DNA from: Rhodophyticola sp. CCM32
Lineage (GTDB): Bacteria; Pseudomonadota; Alphaproteobacteria; Rhodobacterales; Rhodobacteraceae
DNA: 64,000 nucleotides
Assembly (NCBI RefSeq): GCF_004751985.1
Contig: NZ_CP038492.1
Span: 3,534,001 to 3,598,000, forward strand
Direction: 5' to 3'
Shown here one piece after another: positions 1 through 8,433 of the stretch; within the stretch, counting starts at the first letter, position 1, and every line of letters starts with the position of its first letter. Both the position numbers and the translations under genes were made by a program. The notes beneath the pieces are model-generated. The model saw only the letters and a program-made list of their open reading frames with translations. It did no database searches and had not been told where the DNA came from.

Positions 1-1714
1 GCAGCGCTTCGACGGCGGCCATCGCCGCAATCTCGTCACGGGTGCGAATCTCGGTGATCTCTGCCTCGGGGAAGGCGGCGCGCACGGCCTGCATCATCGG
101 AAGCGCCTCGGCCTCTGCTTTCAGCGCGGCCAGACCGGCATTCTGCTGTTCCTCAAGGGTTGCGGCCCCGCCTTCATTGGCGATGGTTACGGCCCATCGC
201 ACACCGGTCCAGCCTTTCAGGCTTTGCCCCAGACGCTGGGCCAGATCGGCCGGGGCCCTCTCGGTCGGCTGAAAGGTGATCCGCCCGGGCTGGTAAGACA
301 CCAGACGCAGCGTGGTTTTCACCTCGATCAGCAGTTTGATATCGCGATTGGCCTCGATCAGCGCAACAACACTTGCGAAGCCGGGGTAATGGGCCAGCGC
401 CGTTTCAGAGAGTTCGGCCAGTGCCGGTTGCGCACCGCCCTGCGCCCGGGGCGATGACGGGGCATGGCCCTGCGGCGGGGCGGATGGCGGTGCATCGGGC
501 GCCCGCGCGGAACCGCCCGCAGCAGGTGGGGCGGCGGTTGATGGGGCGGGCGTGTTGGACAATTTGCGCACCAGATCGCCGGGCGGCGGCAGATCGGCCA
601 CATGGGTCAGGCGGATCACCGCCATTTCGGCGGCCATCATCGGGTTCGGGGCCAGGGCCACCTCTTCCAGCGCTTTCAGCAGCATTTGCCACATCCGGCT
701 GAGCACCCGCATCGCCAGACGCTCGGCCAGCCCCTGACCCCGGGCGCGTTCATCCGGCCCGACGGTCGGGTCATTCGCGGCCTCTGGTGTGATCTTGATC
801 ACGCTCAGCCAATGGGTGACCTCGGCCAGATCGCGCAAAACCGCCATCGGGTCGGCCCCGTCCGCATATTGCGCCCCAAGCTCGTTCAAGGCGCCGGGGG
901 CATCGCCGGTCATGATCATGTCGAACAGGTCCAGAACCCGGCCCCGATCCGCCAGGCCCAGCATTGCGCGCACCTGATCTGCCGTGGTGCCACCGGCCCC
1001 GTGGGAAATCGCCTGATCCAGAAGCGAGGTGGCGTCGCGGGCCGAACCCTCCGCCGCGCGGGTGATCAGCGCCAGCGCGTCATCGGCAATCTCGGCCCCT
1101 TCGGATGTTGCGATCTTGCGCATCAGTGCGATCATCTCTTCGGGTTCGATCCGGCGCAGATCGAACCGCTGGCAGCGCGACAGAACCGTGACCGGCACTT
1201 TGCGGATCTCGGTTGTGGCGAAGATGAATTTCACATGGGCGGGCGGTTCTTCCAGCGTCTTCAGCAGCGCGTTGAAGGCGCTGGTCGACAGCATGTGAAC
1301 CTCGTCGATGATATAGATTTTGTAGCGGGCCGAGGCAGCCCGGTAATGCACCGAATCAATGATCTCGCGGATATCGCCGACCCCGGTGCGCGAGGCTGCG
1401 TCCATCTCCATCACATCCACATGGCGGCCCTCGGCAATGGCCCGGCAGGGCTCACAAAGACCGCAAGGGTCTGTTGTCGGGCCGCCCTTGCCATCGGCCC
1501 CGACACAGTTCAGGCCCTTGGCGACAATCCGTGCGGTGGTGGTTTTGCCGGTGCCCCGGATACCGGTCAGAATGAAAGCCTGCGCAATCCGGTCAGCGGC
1601 GAAGGCGTTTCTAAGGGTTCTGACCATCGCCTCCTGACCGACAAGATCGGCAAAGGTTTCGGGGCGGTATTTCCGCGCCAGAACCTGATAGCCGGTGTCG
1701 GGTATGTCGGTCAT
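1..1714 (-). CDS. dnaX: DNA polymerase III subunit gamma/tau, 3' end outside window
   Basis: AAA+ clamp-loader subunit of the replicase; it loads the beta clamp and, as tau, tethers the polymerase cores. The gene runs off the left edge, so about 571 N-terminal codons are present and the C-terminus is missing. The ATG at 1714 gives MTDIPDTGYQVLARKYRP, a standard DnaX opening. Seen in order: Walker A GIRGTGKTT (residues 51-59), a zinc module with Cys70 and CGLCEPC just after it, the Walker B region IIDEVHML near 128, the sensor/arginine-finger stretch LSRCQRFDLRR near 180, a Pro/Ala-rich linker from about residue 385, then the start of the tau-specific region. The 273 bases between this start and the divergent ankyrin gene must hold both promoters. 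Identification is secure. Confidence 0.97.
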   Translation of the reverse strand, partial: MTDIPDTGYQVLARKYRPETFADLVGQEAMVRTLRNAFAADRIAQAFILTGIRGTGKTTTARIVAKGLNCVGADGKGGPTTDPCGLCEPCRAIAEGRHVDVMEMDAASRTGVGDIREIIDSVHYRAASARYKIYIIDEVHMLSTSAFNALLKTLEEPPAHVKFIFATTEIRKVPVTVLSRCQRFDLRRIEPEEMIALMRKIATSEGAEIADDALALITRAAEGSARDATSLLDQAISHGAGGTTADQVRAMLGLADRGRVLDLFDMIMTGDAPGALNELGAQYADGADPMAVLRDLAEVTHWLSVIKITPEAANDPTVGPDERARGQGLAERLAMRVLSRMWQMLLKALEEVALAPNPMMAAEMAVIRLTHVADLPPPGDLVRKLSNTPAPSTAAPPAAGGSARAPDAPPSAPPQGHAPSSPRAQGGAQPALAELSETALAHYPGFASVVALIEANRDIKLLIEVKTTLRLVSYQPGRITFQPTERAPADLAQRLGQSLKGWTGVRWAVTIANEGGAATLEEQQNAGLAALKAEAEALPMMQAVRAAFPEAEITEIRTRDEIAAMAAVEAL

Positions 1715-1987
1715 CCTGCCTCATCAAATTGCATGACGGCAAGGTTATGCCGGGCGCTGCGCGGCGTCTACCGGATTAGGGGGCTGGCGGCTTTATTCCA
1801 TCATTCCGGTTTTGACGGGCTTGCCGCTGCCCGGCACCTGGCGTATCCTTGCCATGCCGCACGGGGCGGCATCCAGGTTCGCGGAAAGCCGTCATCGGCC
1901 CCCCTGCAAGACGATATATGACAGACCATTTCGGTCTTTCTCATGCCCGGATCAGCGAACCGGCGGGCGTATCTGATGAGGAAGCCG

Positions 1988-3529
1988 ATGACAAAATCCA
2001 TCGAACAATTGCGCCGGGATGCCAAGGCGCTGAAGAAAGCCTATGAGGCGGAAGACAGGGTTGCCTGGATCAGGGTGAATAACTATCGCCCGCGACCCGA
2101 GGGCACATCCCTGAAACTGGCCGATTATCTGCATGTGGTGGCGCGCGAGAACAGCTTTGCCAGCTGGCCGCATCTGAAACTGGCGGCTGAAACCATGGGT
2201 ATGGACAAGGCCGCAAAGCTCCAGCGTCTGAAAATCGCGGTGCATCACGGCCAGGCCCATGTGATTGACCAGTTTCTGAAAGACACGCCCGATCTGGCCA
2301 AAGGCGTTCTGGGGCTTGAGATCGCGCTTTACCATCGCGAGGCGGTGGAGGAGGCCCTGCGGTCTGATCCGTCCCGTGCGACGGCAACGCTTGGGATCAG
2401 CCCGCCGATTATCCATCTGGCACAATCGCGGATGATCCATCTCTGGCCCGAGCGTGAGGCGGATATGCTGGCGATTGCGGAGATGCTGCTGGAAAAAGGC
2501 GCTGATCTGAATGCCGGCATGCCGTCTTATGAAGGCAGCACCCACATGCTCTCAACCCTCTATTTCGCAATCGGGCATGCCGATAACATGGTGCTTGGCC
2601 GCTGGCTTCTGGAACACGGGGCCAACCCCAATGACGACGAATCGCTGTATCACGCGACCGAGCTTGGCCATCACGAAGGGCTGCGCATGCTGCTGGAACA
2701 TGAGGCCGATCCGCGCGGCACAAATGCGATGCTGCGGGCGATGGATTTCCATGATCATGAGGCGGTTCAGATGCTGCTTGACGCAGGCGCCATGGCCGAT
2801 GATTTCGATGGCACCCATGTGGGGGGCGAGGCCCCGTTTGTGGTGCCGGCGTTGCATCAGGCGGCGCGGCGGATGTCTGACCCTCGGATGATCGACATGT
2901 TGCTGAACGCAGGCGCCGATCCGTCGCGTGTGTTCGAAGGGGCCAGCGCCTATGGCTATGCAAGGGTGTTCGGCAATTCCGATCTGGCCGCGGCGATCCG
3001 GGCCATGGGCGATCCGCCCGATCTGACCCCGGAGGAACGCCTGCTGGCCATGGCGGCGGATGGGGATGTGCCGGATGGCGTTTATATCGACCCGGCCAGA
3101 CTGCCGGAGGCGTATCGCAACATCATCCGGTCGATCCAGCATCTGCCCGGCAAGCTGGACCATGTGAAACGGCTGGTGGCTTTGGGGGTGGAATATGACC
3201 GCCCCGATAGCGAAGGTCTGACGCCGGTCCAGACCGCCGGTTGGGAAGGCCTGCCGGAGATGATGGCGTATTTCCTGAGCCTCAAACCCGATCTCAGCCA
3301 TATCAACGGATATGGCGGCACATTGCTCAGCACCATCATCCACGGGTCCGAGAATTGCCCCGAACGGGCGGAGCGGGAGTATCTGACCTGTCTGGAGCTG
3401 GCGCTCAACGAAGGTGTGGCCCTGCCCAAACGTGCGATTGATCTGGCCGGAGACCCGGATGTGTCGGCGTTTCTGACCGATTGGGCCCGGGCCCATCCCG
3501 GTCAGGTGGTCGAAGGCGGTGTGGTCTGA
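1988..3529 (+). CDS. Ankyrin-repeat protein, function unknown
   Basis: A 513-residue protein built largely of ankyrin-type helix pairs. Repeat signatures are visible as LLEKGADLNAG, LLEHGANPNDD, LLEHEADPRGT, LLDAGAMADDF and LLNAGADPSRV between roughly residues 165 and 320. The N-terminus (SIEQLRRDAKALKKAYEAED) and the phrase FASWPHLK resemble the N-terminal region of other large bacterial ankyrin proteins. There is no signal peptide or membrane segment, so it is probably cytoplasmic. I chose the ATG at 1988 because GAGGAA lies a few bases upstream; an in-frame ATG at 1976 and a further start at 1943 exist but would read through that site. Ankyrin repeats bind proteins; nothing here identifies the partner. 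It stands alone, divergent from dnaX. Confidence 0.85.
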   Translation: MTKSIEQLRRDAKALKKAYEAEDRVAWIRVNNYRPRPEGTSLKLADYLHVVARENSFASWPHLKLAAETMGMDKAAKLQRLKIAVHHGQAHVIDQFLKDTPDLAKGVLGLEIALYHREAVEEALRSDPSRATATLGISPPIIHLAQSRMIHLWPEREADMLAIAEMLLEKGADLNAGMPSYEGSTHMLSTLYFAIGHADNMVLGRWLLEHGANPNDDESLYHATELGHHEGLRMLLEHEADPRGTNAMLRAMDFHDHEAVQMLLDAGAMADDFDGTHVGGEAPFVVPALHQAARRMSDPRMIDMLLNAGADPSRVFEGASAYGYARVFGNSDLAAAIRAMGDPPDLTPEERLLAMAADGDVPDGVYIDPARLPEAYRNIIRSIQHLPGKLDHVKRLVALGVEYDRPDSEGLTPVQTAGWEGLPEMMAYFLSLKPDLSHINGYGGTLLSTIIHGSENCPERAEREYLTCLELALNEGVALPKRAIDLAGDPDVSAFLTDWARAHPGQVVEGGVV

Positions 3530-3628
3530 CGGGGATATCGGGCAGTTGCGATATGTGTCCGATGCGCCATAGACCGGGCGGCCCGCGCAAGCCTTTGCGA
3601 CAGGTGGGAAATTTCAGTTCACCATGAC

Positions 3629-3674
3629 GCCGAAACGTTTTAGGTTTGGCCCCGAACCAATATTCGGGGCCAAA
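3629..3674. repeat. Repeat end plus 12-bp hairpin abutting a start codon
   Basis: Bases 3629-3644 read CGCCGAAACGTTTTAGG, close to the right end of the dispersed palindromic family seen at 11559, 47297 and 59954. They are followed at once by a perfect 12-bp stem (3645-3656 with 3663-3674) around the 6-base loop CCAATA. The stem ends two bases before the ATG at 3677, so it occupies the place of the ribosome-binding site. Confidence 0.6.
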
Positions 3675-3676
3675 TC

Positions 3677-3982
3677 ATGAAAGTCAGTCGCACAACAATC
3701 TGGATTCTGCTGGCGATGTGGATGCTGTGCATGCTGTTCGCGGGCCTGTCTTTGAGCGAAACGCCGATCGGCGACGGGTTCACCCGCGGGCAGAACCGGA
3801 TGTCGGGGTTCCTCAGCTGGCAATTGGTGGGCGGGATGCTGGCCCTGATGCTGTGGGTTCTTGTGCGCCCGTTGCCGAAAGGCGACCGGCTGCGATGGGT
3901 CGGCCTTGCGCCGATCTGGCTGGCGGTCGCGCTGCTGATAGTGGTGGTTTCCAGGATCGGGTATGCTTTGCTGACCGGGTAG
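3677..3982 (+). CDS. Small integral membrane protein, function unknown
   Basis: A 101-residue protein with three likely membrane segments: residues 7-25 (a Trp/Met/Leu-rich stretch that could also act as an uncleaved signal), about 43-62 and about 75-98. The loop between the first two contains TPIGDGFTRGQNRMSGFLSW. I do not recognise a family. No Shine-Dalgarno sequence is free, because a strong 12-bp hairpin stops two bases before the ATG; translation may therefore be weak or need the hairpin to open. The gene stands alone, convergent with rsgA, from which it is separated by a long hairpin. The membrane pattern argues for a real gene, but expression is unproven. Confidence 0.6.
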   Translation: MKVSRTTIWILLAMWMLCMLFAGLSLSETPIGDGFTRGQNRMSGFLSWQLVGGMLALMLWVLVRPLPKGDRLRWVGLAPIWLAVALLIVVVSRIGYALLTG

Positions 3983-4044
3983 CCGCAGGCCGCTTTTGCC
4001 ATCTGATCGTGGATATCGTCTCAAATTGAAATTCTGAAGCATCT

Positions 4045-4084
4045 TCACCGTCCCCTTCGCATAAGCACGCGAAAGGGACGGTGA
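4045..4084. terminator. Long hairpin between convergent genes
   Basis: A 10-bp stem (4045-4054 with 4075-4084), one mismatch, then a further 5 bp (4056-4060 with 4069-4073) around an 8-base loop. It lies between the small membrane protein gene and the stop of rsgA. It can act in both directions but has no clear T run on either side, so a termination role is inferred from position and strength only. Confidence 0.6.
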
Positions 4085-4091
4085 TCTGTTT

Positions 4092-5156
4092 TCAGCTACG
4101 GGTCCGGTCACGTTTGCCCTTCTGGGCAGAGCGATACATCTTCCCAAGGGCCCGGTCATGGCTGCGCGCCTCGTGCAGGCTGCGGCTGTTGCGGGCATCC
4201 TCCCGCGCCAGTTTGCGCCAGCGGTCCAGCCTGTCGGGGTCGATGTCGCCCGCTGCGATGGCGGCCTGTATCGCGCAGCCCGGCTCGGTCTCGTGGCTGC
4301 AATCCGAGAACCGGCAGTCCAGTGCCAGCGCGCCCAGATCGGAAAACACCGTTTCGATCCCCTCTGCCGCATCGGTCAGGCGCAGGGCGCGCATGCCCGG
4401 CGTGTCGATCAGCCAGCCGCCAAAGACCGTCCGGTCCAGCCCGCGCGCGGTGGTGGTATGGCGGCCCTTGGCGTCATCCTCACGAATGCCCCGGGTGGCC
4501 GCATCCCCGCCGGTCAGCGCATTGGCCAGTGTGGATTTGCCGACACCGGAAGAGCCGAGCAGCGCCAGAGTCTGCCCGTTCCGGCACCAGGGGGCGAGGG
4601 TTTCGGCCATATCCGGGTCGGTTGCATTCAGCGCGATGGCGGTGACCAGAGGGGACAGGCGCGCGGCCTGTTTGCGATAGCTGTCAGGGTCATCGCAGAG
4701 ATCCGCCTTGGTCAGGATCACAAGCGGCAATGCCCCGGAAGACCCGGCCAAAGCCAGATACCGTTCCAGCCGAGCCAGGTTGAAATCCGCATTGCAGGAG
4801 CTGACGATGCCAAGCGTGTCGACATTGGAGGCGATCAACTGCCTGTCAGCGCCCGTGCCCGCCGCCCTGCGGGACAGTTCGGTCAAGGGCTCCAGCCGGC
4901 GGATGACCCGGGCGCTGACCGGATCGAAGATAACCCAGTCACCGGTGGCATAGGCACCGCTGCTTGTGCCGGCTGTCGGCAGCAGGGTCAGGGATGTGTC
5001 TGGCGTCAGGGCGCCAAGACGGTCCCGCGCCACGGTGGTGATGCGGGCAAGATTGCGGGTTTCCGCCTCCTCCGGCGTCAGTTGCGCGAGGAAACGATAC
5101 GACCATCCAAGGTCGGTAAGGGAAAAATGGGTCAATGTCTGAAGTCCCGAAAACAC
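4092..5156 (-). CDS. rsgA: Ribosome small-subunit-dependent GTPase A
   Basis: Circularly permuted GTPase that acts late in 30S subunit assembly. The 354-residue protein has an N-terminal OB-fold-like region, then the GTPase motifs in permuted order: G4 TKAD (149-152), G1 P-loop GSSGVGKST (201-209) and G3 DTPG near 252. The C-terminal zinc-binding set follows as CRFSDCSHETEPGC. Length matches the family. The start at 5156 is the first available in frame. It is transcribed alone, with the SRP RNA gene upstream on the same strand and 203 bases of featureless sequence between them. No frameshift or missing motif. Confidence 0.96.
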   Translation of the reverse strand: MFSGLQTLTHFSLTDLGWSYRFLAQLTPEEAETRNLARITTVARDRLGALTPDTSLTLLPTAGTSSGAYATGDWVIFDPVSARVIRRLEPLTELSRRAAGTGADRQLIASNVDTLGIVSSCNADFNLARLERYLALAGSSGALPLVILTKADLCDDPDSYRKQAARLSPLVTAIALNATDPDMAETLAPWCRNGQTLALLGSSGVGKSTLANALTGGDAATRGIREDDAKGRHTTTARGLDRTVFGGWLIDTPGMRALRLTDAAEGIETVFSDLGALALDCRFSDCSHETEPGCAIQAAIAAGDIDPDRLDRWRKLAREDARNSRSLHEARSHDRALGKMYRSAQKGKRDRTRS

Positions 5157-5359
5157 GTCAAGAAGGGGCAGACGCCAGTGACGGGGTCTGCGCAGATGCG
5201 TGCCGGGCTTTGGGCTGTCTGTTTAGACGGCGCCTGCCCGGAGGGGGGATACAATATCCATGAAGCCTCCGGCTTTGTGGTCTCGGTATTGGCCGCGTGT
5301 TGCGACCCGGGTTGCCCTTTGTCGGGCTGACGCGCGCCGCGCAAAGCGCATTACGCTTT

Positions 5360-5459
5360 GGTGAGAGGCTGGACTGCGACCCAAGCGGGTCTCGTTATGG
5401 CTGCTTCCTTCCGGACCTGACCAGGTTGGCGAGGTGCTTGCCCGCGCCAACCTCTCACC
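5360..5459 (-). ncRNA. ffs: Signal recognition particle RNA, small bacterial (4.5S) type
   Basis: The minus strand carries the SRP RNA apical domain: CAGGTCCGGAAGGAAGCAGC, with the GGAA tetraloop and the asymmetric internal loop that bind Ffh. The 100-nt boundaries are set by complementary ends: 5360-5368 (GGTGAGAGG on the plus strand) pairs with 5451-5459 (CCTCTCACC). This RNA with Ffh targets nascent membrane proteins. A short hairpin, CAAAGCG/CGCTTTG, lies just past its 3' end (about 5344-5360) and may terminate it, although no U run follows. Exact mature ends are inferred from pairing. Confidence 0.95.
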
Positions 5460-5519
5460 GCATCAGATAGGGATTTTGCGCGACAGACGCAACCCATAGC
5501 ACCAGCGGCGCGGCGGGCC

Positions 5520-5559
5520 GGAAAACGCGCGTTTTCCATGTGGAATTCCCGGGAATTCC
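5520..5559. repeat. Paired 18-nt palindromes (family B, copy 1)
   Basis: Two perfect palindromes separated by 4 bases: GGAAAACGCGCGTTTTCC (5520-5537) and GGAATTCCCGGGAATTCC (5542-5559). Each has a 7-bp stem with a 4-base centre. The same paired design occurs at 32771, 40897 and 58955. It lies 13 bases past the 3' end of the ABC permease gene and upstream of the SRP RNA gene. Confidence 0.85.
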
Positions 5560-5572
5560 GCGTCTGCCTGTT

Positions 5573-6343
5573 TCAGCCTGGGCTGCGTTCGGCCCAGCCC
5601 GCGAAGATGCGTTCCAGAAACACCACGATGTAGAACAGCAGAATGCCCAATGCGGCCAGGGCGAACAGAACCGCAAACATCAGCGGATAATTGGCGTTGA
5701 TCCGGCCGCTGTCGAACAGATCCCCCAGACCCCGCCCATGGGGGGAGACGATCTCCATCAGATTGGTGCCGATAAAGGCCAGGGTCACCGCCACTTTCAG
5801 CGCGCCGAAAAACTCCGGCAGGGTCTTCGGCAGGGCGATCTTCCAGAAGATCGTGATATTGGAGGTACCGAGGGACCGCAGGATATCGCGGTATTCCGGC
5901 TCCAGCGTCGACAGGCCGATAGAGACCGAGACCGCGATCGGAAAGAAGGAGATCATGAAGGCGATCAGGATCGTGTTGAAATCATGCTGGCCCACGAAGA
6001 TCAGCGCGACAATCGGCACCACGGTGGCCTTGGGGATGGCATTGAACCCCACAAGCAGGGGGTAAAGCCCCTCCCGCGCCATGCGGGAAAAGCCCATGAT
6101 CATGCCGATCAGCGTGCCGACAATCACCGCCAGTCCCAGACCCATCACCGTGCGCCAGAGGGTTTCCCATGATTTGATCAGGAACAGATCCCAATAGCGC
6201 GCAAAGGCGGGGATCAGATCCGAGGGGGAGGCCATGCGGAAATCGGGCAGCTGATAGAACCAGACCAGAAATTCCCAGATCACCAGAACCGCCAGAATGG
6301 TCACGACCGGGGCGGCAATTTTGCGGATCGTGTCGCGGGTCAT
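5573..6343 (-). CDS. ABC transporter permease (SsuC/ThiX-type)
   Basis: Inner-membrane subunit of an importer of the nitrate/sulfonate/thiamine-precursor class. The 256-residue protein has about six membrane segments. Between them is the cytoplasmic EAA-type loop that contacts the ATPase (EYRDILRSLGTSNITIFWKI, around residues 150-169). Its ATG overlaps the stop of the ATPase gene by 4 bases, so the two are translationally coupled. The order on the minus strand is binding protein, ATPase, permease. The substrate cannot be read from sequence; the binding protein belongs to the NMT1/THI5-like group. Confidence 0.92.
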   Translation of the reverse strand: MTRDTIRKIAAPVVTILAVLVIWEFLVWFYQLPDFRMASPSDLIPAFARYWDLFLIKSWETLWRTVMGLGLAVIVGTLIGMIMGFSRMAREGLYPLLVGFNAIPKATVVPIVALIFVGQHDFNTILIAFMISFFPIAVSVSIGLSTLEPEYRDILRSLGTSNITIFWKIALPKTLPEFFGALKVAVTLAFIGTNLMEIVSPHGRGLGDLFDSGRINANYPLMFAVLFALAALGILLFYIVVFLERIFAGWAERSPG

Positions 6344-7182
6344 TTGGCGGCTCCGATCTCGGCTTTGGTGGGATGGCGCTCAAGCGGGGCATCGGCACTG
6401 TCGGCGCGGCCCTGGGCCACCTGAATCTGGTGGCGCAGGATGGCCAGCATCTCAACCGCCTTGGGCGTATAGAGATCATCCAGAGAACGTTTGCCCGGAA
6501 TGTCCACGTCAAGCGTGTATTGCGCATGGGCCGGGCGGCCGGACATGACCACAACCTGATCGGCCAGAAACACGCTTTCGCGCAGATCATGGGTGATCAG
6601 CAGGCAGGTGAACGGTTCCTGCGCGCGCAGATCATGCATGGTTTGCCACAGATCCTCGCGGGTGAAGGCATCCAGTGCACCGAAAGGTTCATCCAGAATC
6701 AACACTTCCGGGCGATGCACCAGCGACCGGCAGAGCGAGGCGCGCTGGCGCATCCCGCCGGAGAGTTCAGAGGGGCGTTTGCCCTCAAACCCGTCCAGCC
6801 CCACAAGGGCCAGCAGACCCATGGCGCGCTCCACCTGTTCGGCTTTGCCCATCGTGGTTGAGACAATCTCCAAAGGCAGCATCACGTTTTGCAGGATCGT
6901 GCGCCATTCCAGAAGCACCGGGTTCTGAAAGGCCATACCAACGGTCGGGCGGGGCGAGGTGACCTTGTGACCGGCCAGCCAGACCTTGCCCTGATCGGGT
7001 TTCATCAGGCCGGAGACCAGACGGGTCAGCGTGGATTTCCCGCAACCGGAGGGGCCGACAACGGCGGTAAAGCTGTCTTTGGCCATCTGGATCGACAGAT
7101 GATCCAGCACAGGCAGCGGGCCGCTATTGGTGCGGTAGGCGTGGGTGACGTCACGCAGTTCGATCTGGAATTGAGAGGTCAT
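6340..7182 (-). CDS. ABC transporter ATP-binding protein
   Basis: Cytoplasmic ATPase that powers the adjacent permease. The 280 residues include Walker A GPSGCGKST (43-51), a Q-loop (AFQNPVLLEW), the signature LSGGMRQR near 140, Walker B with VLILDEPFGALD near 158-169 and the switch histidine in LLITHDLRE. These features match the SsuB/TauB/ThiZ class, which is slightly longer than the minimal domain because of a C-terminal tail. It follows the binding-protein gene after a 71-base gap that carries a terminator-like hairpin, and it overlaps the permease gene by 4 bases. Confidence 0.94.
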   Translation of the reverse strand: MTSQFQIELRDVTHAYRTNSGPLPVLDHLSIQMAKDSFTAVVGPSGCGKSTLTRLVSGLMKPDQGKVWLAGHKVTSPRPTVGMAFQNPVLLEWRTILQNVMLPLEIVSTTMGKAEQVERAMGLLALVGLDGFEGKRPSELSGGMRQRASLCRSLVHRPEVLILDEPFGALDAFTREDLWQTMHDLRAQEPFTCLLITHDLRESVFLADQVVVMSGRPAHAQYTLDVDIPGKRSLDDLYTPKAVEMLAILRHQIQVAQGRADSADAPLERHPTKAEIGAAK

Positions 7183-7190
7183 GACCTGCC

Positions 7191-7228
7191 TTTAAAAAGA
7201 TCGCGGGCCGGAACGATCAGCCCGCGAT
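7191..7228 (-). terminator. Intercistronic attenuator hairpin
   Basis: On the minus strand a perfect 9-bp stem (7220-7228 with 7200-7208, ATCGCGGGC/GCCCGCGAT, 11-base loop) is followed by CTTTTTAAA. It sits after the binding-protein stop and before the ATPase start. This is the layout commonly used to give more binding protein than transporter core. Confidence 0.75.
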
Positions 7229-7253
7229 ATTCACTCATAAGAGACCGTTTTTT

Positions 7254-8267
7254 CTATTCCGCTGCGATCATCCGTATCTCGGCATCGGGCAGATAGGCAT
7301 CGGTGAAATACAGTGCCGCGTCCGGTTCCGACTGGAAGTCATAGGTCATGCGCAACTGTTCAATGGCGCGGTCCATGCGATCTGCATCGACCTGTCCCAT
7401 GCCGTTTCCGCGCACATGATCGGTCAGCACATTGGCGTCAATCGCAAGTTCCAGACGCCGAGCCTCAAGCTCCGCGTCACCGGCAGGGTTGCGGGCAATC
7501 ACGGCGGCGGCACCTGCGGCGGGGTCTGCGATGGCATCGGCCCAGCCATGGGCAACAGCGGTCAGAAACCCGGTGACCATCTCGGGGTTTTCCGCCGCGA
7601 AATCGGTATTGACGATGATCGCGTTGCCGTAAAGTTCAACCCCGTGATCGGCGAACAGGATGGTGGTGATATCATCTTCGGGAATGCCCAGACGGGCCAG
7701 CGACAGATAGCTGGAGAAGTTGAAGCCGGTCACCGCATCCACATTGCCCTCGGCCAGCATCGGCTCACGGGTGGGAAAGCCGACCGGTTCGACCGTGATG
7801 GTCGAGACGTCGATATCATTCACCTCGGCCAGAATCGGGAACTGTGCCCAGGCCCCATCGGGGGGCGGGGCGCCAAGGGTGGACCCTTCCAGATCGTCGA
7901 TGCCGGAAATCCCCAGGCTGACCCGGCCCACAATCGAAAAGGGCGGGCTGTCATACACCATCATCACGGCGGTCACCGGGGCGCCGGGGTTCTGATCCAG
8001 AAAGCGCACAAGGCTGTTGATATCGGCAAAGCCGAACGGAAACGCGCCCGAGGCCACTTTCGGGATCGCATCAAGCGAGCCCTGACCGGCTGTGATCTCG
8101 ACAGCCATGTCTTCCGCCGCGAAATGGCCGTTATCAATGGCCAGGAAATAAGGGGCGGACGGCCCTTCGAACCGCCAGTCCAGCGCAAAGGCAATATCGG
8201 TTTCCGCAGCCAGTGGGGTGGCAGCGATGGCACCGGCGGCAAAGGTGGTGAGCAATCGGGTAAACAC
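7254..8267 (-). CDS. ABC transporter substrate-binding protein, NMT1/THI5-like
   Basis: Periplasmic binding protein for the ATPase and permease genes that follow it. The 337-residue precursor starts with a signal peptide (MFTRLLTTFAAGAIAATPLAA, likely cut before Glu22). The mature N-terminus FALDWRFEGPSAPYFLAIDN and the later FGFADINSL stretch are typical of the NMT1/THI5-like (SsuA/TauA/ThiY) fold. AGGAG precedes the ATG at 8267. Possible ligands are sulfonates or pyrimidine thiamine precursors. No thiamine gene or convincing TPP riboswitch is visible nearby, so I leave the ligand open. Confidence 0.9.
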   Translation of the reverse strand: MFTRLLTTFAAGAIAATPLAAETDIAFALDWRFEGPSAPYFLAIDNGHFAAEDMAVEITAGQGSLDAIPKVASGAFPFGFADINSLVRFLDQNPGAPVTAVMMVYDSPPFSIVGRVSLGISGIDDLEGSTLGAPPPDGAWAQFPILAEVNDIDVSTITVEPVGFPTREPMLAEGNVDAVTGFNFSSYLSLARLGIPEDDITTILFADHGVELYGNAIIVNTDFAAENPEMVTGFLTAVAHGWADAIADPAAGAAAVIARNPAGDAELEARRLELAIDANVLTDHVRGNGMGQVDADRMDRAIEQLRMTYDFQSEPDAALYFTDAYLPDAEIRMIAAE

Positions 8268-8433
8268 GGGGCAGTTTCTCCTTTGATAGGGTGCGCGTCT
8301 TGATCCGTTATCTCAGGCAGGCAGGAGGACAGGGTCAATTGATGCGCGGTGCGCCGGGCATGGCGGACCAGCGCTTGCCTGAAAAACAAGCACTGTGGTG
8401 AGAAAACTGGCAATTCGGATGTGCCGGGCGGTG

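Noticed and set aside
602..1921. Long plus-strand reading frame opposite dnaX
   Set aside because: It is the complement of a secure dnaX reading with all domain motifs; its product has no recognisable pattern and is typical of GC-rich antisense frames.
5157..5359. A small gene or second RNA between rsgA and the SRP RNA
   Set aside because: Short frames exist on both strands, but none has a ribosome-binding site with a plausible protein, and no RNA fold stands out apart from the hairpin at the SRP RNA end.
8268..8433. Possible TPP riboswitch upstream of the NMT1/THI5-like binding protein
   Set aside because: A CTGAGAT stretch is present, but the second half of the aptamer and its pairing with the first are missing, and no thiamine gene is close.
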